Origin: Rhododendron vialii
Lineage: Eukaryota; Streptophyta; Magnoliopsida; Ericales; Ericaceae
Assembly: GCF_030253575.1 (NCBI RefSeq)
Contig: NC_080562.1
Coordinates: 43,129,852-43,193,851, forward strand
Length of the DNA: 64,000 bases
Direction of reading: 5' to 3'
Of this stretch, positions 23,301 to 34,529 are shown piece by piece. The stretch's first letter is position 1; each line of letters opens with the position of its first letter. Below the pieces are notes generated by a model. That model saw only the letters and a list, made by a program, of their open reading frames with translations, had not been told where the DNA came from and ran no database searches. The position numbers and the translations under genes are program-made.

Positions 23301-25167
23301 AAGGATGTTGTTAGCATTTTGTCCTTAGTTTGGCGCTGGCCAGAGATGTTGCAAACACATATTTTATGAAAAAGTGGAGGTTACCGTAATTTAAAGATTT
23401 TTATTTGATTGGGAATTATAACTTTGTGAGTGATATTTCGATATGAAATTCTTCACCTTCATAGGTTTTTGGGGAGGTAGCAGAAGGGCTTGAAACACTC
23501 CAGAGGATAAATGAAGCTTATGTGGACGATAAGAGCAGGCCATACAAAAACATACGGTTCATTCCCACTTGCTCTGTATATGATACGTACACTTATTTCT
23601 GGTTTTGGTTGACTACCAACTAATGATTATGTCAATTAACAGAATCAAACACGCATACATACTAGATGATCCTTTTGAAGATCCTGCACAGCTAGCTGAG
23701 TTAATTCCAGACTCTTCGCCTGAAGGGAAGCCAAAAGATGAGGTAATGTATGACTAAAGATTCCATTATCCCCTTCATTTCTCAGGCTGCTAGAAATCAA
23801 TTGAAAATAAAAAAGAATCATTTCTGGCTAATACGACTGCGGAACTTCCTTTCAATATATAATATAACCCAATTTCCCAGAAGGATCATGCGAAACTGAT
23901 GTGAATTTTTATGGTATGTTTGAAGGTGCTTTTTGTTTGGGAGCAAAATTTTTGACTCATTCTTATGAATCTCTGAAACAAGAACTTTTCTATCAAAAGT
24001 GAAAACCTTAACGTGAACAATTTCATCTTCATTGTATTTTTCTGTTAGATGGTTTAAAGGTGGTTTCAACTGGATTTGTCTTAGCGACTCTTATTAAACT
24101 TTCTTGTATTAAATTTCTTGTCTTAACAGAAAATATGTTTTCTTTAGGGTGGTGCAAGTTTGAAGTTTGAAATTTTTATTAAGTATGACATGGATTGTGG
24201 ATGATGCCACCGGTTTTTTACACTGTTTTTCCTCGATAGCATTACTCTCGGATATTGTTGTACAGTGCACTTCCTAATCCCGTGACTAAAGAAAAGGAAG
24301 GGAAGAAAAAAGACAAATCAAGAAACACTTCATTTATATGAGATTGTCCAGGAATCAGGTTTTGGAATGTAACTTGAATCAGTCAACGTGGACATAATAT
24401 TGTAATCTAGTCGAATAATAGAAATTTGTATAAAATTGGTCACTTTTTACAAGATTAGTCTGTAATTGATTTTGGATTCTTTTGCATATGCTACTGTTTA
24501 CAATGTGTTTTCCTGCATCATTCACAGCTATGTTTTACTTTGTGCTCAGGTTGAAGAAGATGTGCGACTTGAAGATGATTGGGTCCCCATGGACGAGCAA
24601 TTAAGTGCATTGGAACTTGAGGAGGTTCTCCGAGAAAAGGGTGCACATTCCAGTGCAGTAGTACTCGAGAGTGTAAGCATTTTACATAATATCTGGTTTA
24701 GTAGTCCAACTTGAACAGTTTTGCTGAAGTCGTATGTGCTTTGCAGATAGGGGACATTCCAGATGCTGACATAAAGCCTCCTGAAAATGTGCTGTTTGTC
24801 TGTAAACTAAATCCGGTAACTGAAGTAAGAGTTTTAACCCTCCATCAACTGCTTATTGTATAGCCTATGATACTCCTTCTATGGCTGGTTCTCACTGCAG
24901 TTGGTTATCTTAAGGTCATTGTATTCATCAGCTTGTTTAATGTTAAATGCAGGATGAGGATTTACATACTATCTTTTCACGTTTCGGAACTGTGACATCG
25001 TAATTTCTAAAATCTTGGACTTTTGCTATATTTGATTGCCATATTGGAGATTTATTGCTTATTACAAATAAATGATGTCAGGGCTGAAGTTATCAGGGAT
25101 TATAAGACTGGAGATAGCTTATGCTATGCTTTCATTGGTGAGTGTTATCAACCTTTCTGTTTGTTAG

Positions 25168-25222
<55 letters not shown>

Positions 25223-28200
25223 ATCCCTTGAACCCTGACTTGAAGCTTGACAAATCAAACTCAAGGCCAACTTTTATTTTTGCTACTACTACCTTTTTCC
25301 CTTTCGATTGGTGATTAATTTTGTTTCATATCTTATTTGAGGTGTGTGTCTGAAAGGCAAAATGTCAGCACCTTTATTTTGGATCCCCACTGTGATCAGT
25401 GTGATGTTTCTCTGAATATGAGTTCAGTAGCTTACTGTAATTTTCAAAATGGATATGAAAGTACGTCGGCATGCAAGTCATTGTGAAAAGTAAGCTGTTA
25501 GTAGAGTTTGAAATTGTTTTCTATAGTATGTTGGCTTGCGAGTCATTGTGGAAAAGTAGTCTGTTCCAACTTCCTGGCCTTTGACTTTTTGGAGAGCTGA
25601 GGAAAGGAGACATTGATGTAGATTTTTTCTAGCAATGATGATTCGGAATTCCATCTTGACTTAATTATAACATGATCAACTCGATATTTTCTAATAGCTT
25701 ACATGACATGTACCATCGGGGAGATCTTATCCTTTAGAACTGTCTGGCAAGGGGAGGGTGCATCAGAGCTAATACACACATTGTGAGACCCGATCACATT
25801 TAATTATAAAGCCCCAGCCTAATGGTGCTCCATTAAATTAAAGAAGGTAAATATTTGTGCATAAGAACTTTAAATTAAAGAGGGATTGTAATACCCGTAA
25901 TTTGAATAACATGATTATTGGTGCACAAAGTGGACGTGTCGTGTACACGTGCATGTGTGTGTGTGTTACATGGGTATTACTACTACATATGAAAGAGGGA
26001 TCAAAGATCAATTCCTTTTGATAAAAGAAAAGGACAAAAATGGAAAGAATGGTCCATTAGTTATTGTGGAGTTAATTTCTAGCAGTGGGGCAATGAATTG
26101 GATGGATATATATGACTGTTGCATGGAAAGGCTAAGGTGGCTGAGAAGTGTGTGTGGGTGCACGTGGGGTGCTAAGGTGGCTAATAAGTGTGTGTGTACA
26201 TCAGAGGTGCTAAGAGAATTGTGCATATATAGCCTATATATGAGAAACAAGAAAAACTGGGAGAGAAGGGAGGGGAAACGCTCCTGTTTGTGGAGGAGAG
26301 GCAGAGAGTGGGAAATGTTGCAGAGAGAAGGGTATGTGGAAGGCATATTGAGAGATTATGTAGTTTCTTAAGGAAGTGGGTGATGGCGTTCCGTTAGTTA
26401 TTTGTTGTTTATCGAGTTGGCCGGTGGCGTGAAACAATCAATATTATTATGTTTTGGGTTGTGGTGCTTGATGATACGGGTCGTTATACACATGGCGGAG
26501 TAGGGGTTCAATTAATGCGAGACACATAAGATTGTCGCATACCACCAAGCTTCCGAGCTTCACTGTGCTAAATTTGTACAGACTGACCCAATGATAGTTC
26601 TTTCTTGTAGCGGCTCCACTCAACTGTTAGCATTCATCACCTTAGCTAGATAATAACAGTATTAAACGCTATTTGGATCACCTGAGCCTTTTTCTCCTTT
26701 GTTGGTGTAGCGTAACCTGACTGCTTGCTTTTTTCCTCCGTTCTTTTTCTGCCAGAATTTGAAAGCACGGAGTCTTGTGAGCAAGCATATTTCAAGGTAT
26801 GTTGAATCATCGGACTATTATTTTACCAAACACCTTTTGTAGTCATTCCATGCTTGTGTATCGTGCAACCAATTAAGTTTATGCAGGTTTCAGTTCAATT
26901 GGGTTTGCATGTAAAGATTAAAAATGCATCTTTAATGACAAATGTGTAAAACAGTGAGCTTGTAATGCTATGGCTGTCTTGGGTTTTTACTTGGTGAATG
27001 TAGAGTCCTGCATAGTAGTTTTAACTAGTGATACTTCTGTCAGGATCCTGATTTGGAAGGGTTTCCATACCCTCCTCTCCAATCTCTTGAAGTTCAGATT
27101 ATTTTCCAGGTTTCCTGCTGTGTAGATTATCTTAAGTTTTAAGTGGTCCTGTTATGTCCCCTTTGTTTCTATCTGGGCATTTAGTGTTACTCTACATATA
27201 GACGATATGCTGTTCTCATTCTTCCAAAAGGAAAAAAAAACATTATTGGATCATGTGTACTGTGAGTTGATGTACGATGGGTGATAGATTGCAGTTTTAT
27301 TTGGGAAATAAGTGTGGTGAAACTTCTATTTCTGAGCCTAGGTACTGATGCATTAGCTTTTTGTGTCTCCTTGTTTTCTCTTTGTGGGGTTGAGTGTATC
27401 CAGGTGCGAATAACCACATATTGTTTATATTTTGGAACGCAGAAGTAGGTCTTTTTAGTATAATTTATATAGCAAACGAGGGTTATGTCATTAAGGCAGC
27501 AAAAGCTATATATCATCTTTTGTGGTTAACGAAATTTGCTGCTTATCATGTTTTAAACATTCAGCTATATTCTTAAATCCTGTCTGCTATTAATTGCCAA
27601 CCTGCCTAATTATACTTGTTTCAAAACTGGTTTTGCTTACCTTGATTCATCCATATCTTCATGGCAGATGGACAATGCTTTAATTGATGACCGAAGGATA
27701 CACGTAGATTTTAGTCAAAGTGTATCAAAATTGTGGTCCCAATTCAGACGTGGGCAAATGGCTAAAGGTGAGATACTAGTAGATTGTATCAATGAGTAGT
27801 TTTTTTTTGAAAGGCAATTTATTTTTTTATTAATCTCTGAGTTACAAGATTAACAGGAGCAAGGGATGATGGCATCCCTAACCTGAGACCCAACAGAAAA
27901 TACAACGCTAAGGATAATCCTATGCCCATCCGAAACCCAAACCCGAGGTTAGCAAGAAACCAACCAAGGGACACCCATATGGGGCAAAGCCCATCTAAAG
28001 GGCTGAAGCCCAAACACTCGAAGTGGGTCTAAAATACCCAGATCAAAATACAATCAGCACAAGAAAAATGGGCTGAACCCAGTCCAAAATGCAATCAATG
28101 AGTAGTTGCTGGGCAGCTATTGCCGTGTTTTGTACAGTTCTTCATTTAGTGCTGTTTGTTTTCTCCTAGAGCAGTACACAGATTGATTAGGGGCCTGGTG

Positions 28201-29523
28201 TAGTTGTCAGTCTCCAGTTTTTGAAGCCAGGATAATCATGCTCCTATTTGATATGCGTTTCGACTTTCAACTAAGTAGTCTGTTTATGGATCATGCTATT
28301 ACAGCCTTGTGTGCTGTCTTTAAGGTGAAAAGAATGACAAATACGCATTTCCAAAATGTGCACTTCTCATCTGTTTGTATACCTAATTGAGGCTAATGAC
28401 ATCCGTTTTGGCATTTCCTTTTCGGTTGGTACTTATGGATTTAAATCGTGACCATCTCATTTCTCTTTTGCTTAGGTTTCATCTTGTTTTAATTCTGTCA
28501 AGTCAATGTTTCCTTGTCATTCTCTTATAAAGCTTTTGGTAGCCAACGTAAGGCTACATTTCTCATGTGGCAAAGGTACAAATGATAATGATCATGTCGA
28601 AATGTATGGTTTCTCTTTTTGAATGGAAAACAAAGGGGTTTGTCCATTTGTGTATATTCTCTGGTCTTCCTTCTGGGCTTCGTTCTGTTGTTACTTCACA
28701 GTCAATAACTACTGCAATTCATTGTCATTATCAGAACTACTTTTAATAAATGCAAGCAGCTAACATTGTGAACCCTTTTTGTGTAGGAAAAGGATGTTTC
28801 CAATGTGGTGCTCCAGATCACGTTGCGAAGGACTGCACAGGGGATACCGCCATCAAAAGCCAACCTTCTAAATACGCCTTAAAAGAAGATAACAGACAAC
28901 GTGGTGAAGACGATAATTCGAGGTTTGATATGGTATTTGATGATGACAGTGCTAGAAGTCCTCAACGGGAAAAGAGAGGTAGCGTACACGTAGGTGAAGA
29001 CCATACTGAGAAAGTAAAAGGGGAAAGCCGAAATGTAGATGAGAAGTCACGCGATAGGCATCGTGACAGAAGTAGAGAACATAGGGAGCATGAAAGGAAC
29101 CATGAAAGCAGAACTGGTCAATCTAGGAGGGACTTAGGATATCATGAACATAGAAGGGATAGAGGAAAGTATGTGGACAAACATGCCAGTAGAGATGATG
29201 GAAGGAGAGATGACCGGGATTTTAGAAAGAGGAGCGCAGATGGTGGTAGTAGCGGAGATAGGAGGAATGAGCAAGATTATAGAAAGAGAAGTTCAGAAAT
29301 TGACAGGCGGGGAGATGGGAAGGAGGACGAAGGTGGTAAAAGATTGAATGGTGATGATAATAGACGAGACATGAGAGAGGAGTCAAGCTACCGAAAGAAG
29401 AGTGCAGAAAGGGAGGGTCGTAAAGACGGTAAGGAGGAACGGGATTATCACCCGAAGAGAAGCAGAGAAATAGATGATGATCGTGATCGTGATAGAAGGC
29501 ACCGAGGCGATGGAAGGAGATGA
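20372..29523 (+). CDS. CYP59: Nuclear cyclophilin CYP59 (cyclophilin-RRM-zinc knuckle-RS)
   Basis: Coding exons: 20372-20469, 21924-22028, 22720-22837, 23165-23215, 23465-23556, 23643-23742, 24550-24672, 24747-24824, 24953-24999, 25082-25137, 26756-26796, 27668-27767, 28787-29523. All phases agree and give about 581 aa. Domains: cyclophilin fold 1-165; RRM about 240-320 (VLFVCKL as RNP2); CCHC zinc knuckle C340, C343, H348, C353; then a 220-residue Arg/Asp/Ser/Lys-rich tail. Family knowledge: AtCYP59 and yeast Rct1 bind the RNA polymerase II C-terminal domain and nascent RNA, and couple transcription to splicing. The catalytic Arg of cyclophilin A is Thr44 here (FHTV instead of FHRI), and its drug-contact Trp is Tyr118, so isomerase activity is doubtful. 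The tail is longer than in Arabidopsis. Introns 10 and 12 contain retroelement pieces. Confidence 0.94.
25171..25221. repeat. (TC)n microsatellite in CYP59 intron 10
   Basis: An uninterrupted TC run of about 50 bp. Confidence 0.9.
25887..26490 (+). mobile_element. Putative solo LTR of a Ty3-type retrotransposon in CYP59 intron 10
   Basis: About 604 bp starting TGTAATACCCGTAATTTG and ending CGGGTCGTTATACA. These resemble the TGTAATRCCC...GGGTCGTTACA ends common in plant Ty3-type LTRs. A TATA-like run lies mid-element (about 26224-26242), as expected of an LTR promoter. No internal retroviral-type domains or second LTR are seen. Flanks show no clear 5-bp target duplication, so it is an old, decayed fossil and the family call is tentative. 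Confidence 0.45.
27802..28093 (-). mobile_element. 5'-truncated LINE fragment, antisense in CYP59 intron 12
   Basis: A 292-bp insert is flanked by the 14-bp direct repeat ATCAATGAGTAGTT (27788-27801 and 28094-28107). On the minus strand it ends in AATTGCCTTTCAAAAAAAA, a poly-A tail, as for reverse-transcribed LINE copies. Length and lack of a reverse transcriptase domain indicate strong 5' truncation. It could also be another poly-A retroposon. Confidence 0.7.
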
Positions 29524-30509
29524 ACATTTAGCGATGAATGGTTGTGAATGAAACCAGGTGTTGGATTTATGTTGTACTTTTTTCTTTTGGTCGTATGCGT
29601 TAAACTCGAATTAAAGAGACTCCCCATCCATAAGAAAATGAAGAAAGGTTTGCTGGGAATCAGAAATGTGTAATGGTTTTCTAGGTTGGATGAGTTTCTT
29701 TATATCTACGAGATTATCAATTTTGGACTTGACTGTATTGAGTTACCAAATTGAAGTGTCATACCCTACTATCGAGGACTAGTTTTTCTGGGGATGTAGG
29801 TCTTCATCGTCTTCTTTGGGAAAAGGAGAATTGCAGTGTTATCATTTCTGCCGATTTGAAACCATTATTGTTACAGATGTACAGTTATATCGAGGTGTGT
29901 CGTTATAGTATGCAGTCTGTCACGATTATCAAATGGGCTCATGAATTACGGATCCACATAGGGCTTAATTGCTATCGTCAGCCGAGAGAAGCTGTTCTAG
30001 ACTTTGAACTCCCGTCTTGACGATATGAGTTTGACTGGTACTTGAACTCGCTTCTTGAAGATTCGAGTGTTCCTTTTAACTGATCTCAGTGTTCTACTTC
30101 TTAACCGATCTCGTGTTCGGAAGATGCAATTAGTTTTATTGATGTTTTTGTCATTTCTTTTTAACTTTTTATCAGAATTAATGGGTTTAAGTATTTGTTT
30201 TGTTGAGAGAAATTCAGACAAATACGAAGATACTGTATAGACGAAAGTCGGAATTTAGGAGGGGAGAGAGGAGGAATAACTTGCAAAGTCACAGGTTGAT
30301 AAAAAAAACTTGCAAAGCAAAGCGGATCTACTTCGGCTTGTTTGTGGGCCCGGTCCTATTTTGAAAATCGGGGCTGTTCACTTTTTAAACCTCATCGAGA
30401 ATATCGACAATGCACAAAATCATACAAATCGGACAGATTTCGACATGTTTGCTGAACACATTTATATTGTAAAAAATGGGGTGTTAATTCAGTGGTTCAC
30501 ACTTTATTT
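29524..30509. other. CYP59 3' region and gene-free DNA
   Basis: Contains the likely CYP59 3' UTR (to about 29720). It then holds AT-rich DNA with a weak relative of the 310-bp repeat near 29985-30115. No gene is supported. Confidence 0.5.
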
Positions 30510-31150
30510 TTCCCAATATTTAGCTACATAAATGTTTTATGAACATGAGTCAATTGCTATCCAATAGGTGTAATATTATGTGCAATTTATGTACTCAACA
30601 AGCTCTAAAAATTAAATGGTCCTGATCGTTGAAAGGTGTTCGGAAAGACCAACAAAACGGGAATAAAAGGTAGCAATCCGTTTAGAAAGCAAATCACAGT
30701 TTAAAGATGGGAGGTAGACTTCGACTTTTAAACTCGTCATCTGAAATTGTGCGTTCAGCTTTAACAAACCTTGTTGGAATGCGAGGTCAAGGTTTTATGA
30801 TTTGCTGTTTCACGCTTTAGTTTTTCCAATATTCCGCCGCATAAACATTTTACGAACATATGTCAAACTCTATTTGATAGGCATAATTTTCTGCGCGACT
30901 TATGTACTCGACAAAGTCTAAAAAGTAAACGGTCCCGATCATTGAATTTTTTTTTTCAAAAGACTAACAAAACGGTCGTCAAAGGCAGCAATCGAGGAAG
31001 ATCGCACGTTAACATGCGAGGTCATGTTCAACTTAACCAGCAGTTTTAAGTTGTGAGTTAAGCTTAAAACAAGCTCCAGCGTTAAGGAGCGGGTTAAGGT
31101 TTTATGATTCTTTGTTTCTTCCAATACTCCGTCGCATAAATGTGCTACAT
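30510..31150 (+). repeat. Two 310-bp direct repeat units
   Basis: Units start near 30510 and 30823. They share, in order, CCAATATT, CGCATAAA or its variant, TTATGTACTC, TAAAYGGTCC, GACTAACAAAACGG or its variant, GCAATC, GCGAGGTC and AAGGTTTTATGATT. A third, partly missing unit lies at 34200-34445, beyond the 3-kb element. Confidence 0.7.
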
Positions 31151-31167
31151 ACCCAACACGGAGGAAG

Positions 31168-34100
31168 CTATGGTACACAGGGTATACAGTATGTCTAAAT
31201 TATGACAATTTGTGATTTTTATTATACCGATTTTTGATTTTTTAATGCATATTTATGATTCTAGTTACGACTTGTACATTAAAATTTACCTGTTGAACAG
31301 GTCATTAGCAGGTTACCCATAATTAAAAAATATCATTATTATGTAACCATAATTATTCGTACCGAAATCCATAATACTTGTACCATAATCAAATATATGC
31401 ATACAATATCAAAAATTAAATAATGTTACCCACAAATGTTCTAACAACACCATAAATTGGTATTATCTTATCACAATGAATCGTACCAAATTTTTTTTGA
31501 CTCGTATGATATTCCATAACAAAATCAAAATATGTCGTACCAGCATTAACAATTGTTATACTCAAGCCAAAAATATTTTTAAAATGCCACAAATTTTATA
31601 AAATAACTACAATTATTATGACAACACCTAAAATTGTCATTTTCTTAACACAAGGTGTCGTATCAAAAGAAAACATATTTAAATACCACAAATTATATAA
31701 CAAACCATAATTATTATGACAATACCATAAATTAACGTTTTCTTACCACAATGTGTCGTACCAAAGGAAATTAATTAAAATATTCCGTAATAACACATGT
31801 CTAAAATACCACAAATTCAGTAATATAATCAAATTTGTTATGACAATACCATAAATTGACGTTTTCATACCCACAACGTGTCGTATAAAAAAATTCAATC
31901 AGAATGTTCAATTAACGATAATTATTATCAACAAAATATCATACCACAAATTCAATAATATAACCAAATTTGTTATGACAACACCATAAATTGGCGTTTT
32001 CATACTCACAACGTGTCGTATAAAAAAATTCAATTTAAATGCTTAGTTAACGATAGTTATTATTAACAAAATACCATACCGCAAATTCAATAATATAACC
32101 AAATTTGTTATGACAACACCATAAATTGACGTTTTCATACCCACAACGTGTCGTATAAAAAAATTCAATCAGAATATTCAATTAACGATAGTTATAATCA
32201 ACAAAATATCATACCACAAATTTAGTAATATAACCAAATTTATTATGACAATACCATAAATTGGCGTTTTCATACCTACAACGTGTCGTATAAAAAAATT
32301 CAATCGGAATGTTCAGTAAATGATAGTTATAATTGGCAAAATACAATACCACTAATTATTTTCAATTCCCGCCACATTATTTTTTAAAATTTTAAAATTT
32401 CCACCATTTTATCTTAATTTTTGATTCCCTCCATACTATTTTTTCAAACTCTTATTTGTTCCTACACAATACCTCAATAATTTAAACTAAAAATGAAGTT
32501 CTCGCACAAAATTTTCATCCTAGAAATTCACCAAAAAATAAGTACTATACCCAAATTTTTGAATACAACTACAATTTTCTCTCAAAATATTGTCTAAATC
32601 AAATTCTTTCTCTACAAAATTTAATTCAAAAAATCAAAATTCCTTCGTGGAAAAATGAGTGGTCACTAAAAAAATAATTATCCTACTGTCTCAAATGCAT
32701 ACATTTTCGACACTAAAATGGAGTACAAAAAAATAAGTGTGAATATCAAAAAATAGAGTGTGAAAATTACTCCCCTTTTTGTAATTGGTGAAATTAATTA
32801 TATTAATACCCAATCTTATTAATATTTAGGGCGATGTACTTAACAATTGGCACTATATATTTGACACATGGATAGGTGTTAAACCTTCACCCTATGCATA
32901 CCAATCAAAATTTAATGGTGGTCCTTGGAACTAGGTCGTGGAAGTAAAATCTAAATAATTTTGTAAATTTATTGTCATTATACTTTCTTTCAAAAAAAAT
33001 TATTATAGTCGACATATTGATTTACACTAATAACATAGGCTATAATACGATCTACAAGCGTAGGCCCAGCACTAGGACGGAGGCATTTGAAGTCTCTGTC
33101 TTCTCAAAATTTTAGCTTGAAAATAAAGCCGCTACATATAAGAAAATATTATATAATTAATAGTCTTTAGAATTACAAATTCTCAATTGTGTACCATAGT
33201 AATAAAGTGTTGAAATTTGGACATTTATCTAAAAGATCTGGGGTTCATGTCTTACACCCTTCGTTCCTATTTTTTTTTAAAAGAATGTTGTTATTTTTTA
33301 GGATAAATTACATAGTTAGTCCTTAAAGTTTCATACTTCAACAAATCTTGTCGTTCAATTTCAATACAACATTAAAATATAATAATGCACCATTTAAATC
33401 CGACGTAAGGTTTTTTTTATTATTTTTTATTATCAAAATCGTATTTTTTTACATAATATTAATTAGGTCATTCGTACCAAGAATGAAGTTGATGGCTTAT
33501 AGCTAGATACATAATTGGATGGAAAATATCATTATATTATTCAATTTGCGTGCCGATAATGGACCTTTCTAAACCTGATTGAGACAAAAATTTACGTAGG
33601 TGACTTAATCAACAAACATAAAAAATTCAACGGATTTGATTGTCATTATTGTGTCACAGTCGCATGGCTACATTACATTCAACTACAACAGAAGACTAGG
33701 TTTCATACCAAATACTATAAATTGACTGTACAGTCTAAATGTCGTTAGTGAGTGTATTTTTAAAATGATCGATCAGGACTGTTAGGATGTTAAGTTATAC
33801 AATATTTAATTTGTGTATTTAAACATGTATCTTGTTTGGGTATAATAATTATTGATTGTGCTACGATATATTTTGGTCTTGTATCTAGTATCTTTTGATC
33901 GATTTCTTTTGGTACGACACATTGTGATAAGAAAGTGTCAATTTTTTGTGTTGTCATAACAATTGTGGTTGTGTTATATAATTTGTAGTATTTTACACAT
34001 GAGGGAGAGGGAGAGAAAGCCAAGAGGAGAGAACAACCTGTTACCTGCTAAGCTCTTTTTTTATTTTATAAATTGATTTAATATATGGATGGTCCGGATT

Positions 34101-34174
34101 ATTTACTTTGAAATCCAAGAGTTTAAAATCATGATGCGTACGGTACATCCCCTAATAAAGAATGTGTACCATAG
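31168..34174. mobile_element. Candidate 3-kb non-autonomous DNA transposon
   Basis: The outer ends are CTATGGTACACA (31168-31179) and its reverse complement TGTGTACCATAG (34163-34174). Inside, TTAGCAGGTTACC at about 31305 has an inverted partner near 34060, and the 135-bp repeat sequence on the left has an inverted relative at about 33890-33995. The block is very AT-rich, has no coding capacity, and interrupts the 310-bp repeat array. No target duplication is seen, so the superfamily is undetermined; Mutator-like is possible. Confidence 0.5.
31730..32320 (+). repeat. 135-bp minisatellite inside the 3-kb element
   Basis: The phrase GTTTTCATACCCACAACGTG and its variants start at 31861, 31996, 32131 and 32266, exactly 135 bp apart. 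A diverged unit lies upstream at 31737, and weaker relatives reach back to about 31420. Confidence 0.9.
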
Positions 34175-34199
34175 GACTACCCTACAAACACACATCGAT

Positions 34200-34445
34200 C
34201 GCTGTTATATAAATGTAATTTCTTCCGGGACTAATTTACTAAATGATTTCTAAAAATGTAAACGGTCTCGATTTTCGATATAAATTCGGAGAGGCAAACA
34301 AAATTGGTCTTAAATGTAGCAATCCGTTCGAAGTTTGAAGATGAGAAGTTTACTTCGACCTAAATTCGCGCCTTGAAGATGCGAGGTTTTTTTAAAACAA
34401 CCCTCCCGTACTTAAGATGCGAGGTTAAGGTTTTACGATTTTACA
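34200..34445 (+). repeat. Third 310-bp repeat unit, next to the YchF promoter
   Basis: Shares TAAACGGTCTCG, GCAATCCG, GATGCGAGG and AAGGTTTTACGATT with the units at 30510 and 30823. It ends about 85 bp before the YchF start codon, so it overlaps the promoter region. Confidence 0.6.
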
Positions 34446-34529
34446 TAATTTTTTTTGGTAAAGAAAAAACCCTGATAAAACCGCTCTTCTCCTCCCTCCG
34501 CATATCTTCTTCTTCTCTCTCTCTCCCAA

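Noticed and set aside
27021-27120. Possible extra CYP59 exon (CAGGATCCTGATTTGGAAGG...)
   Set aside because: Exons 11 and 12 join in phase to the conserved sequence [14 protein letters not shown] without it, and including it breaks the RRM.
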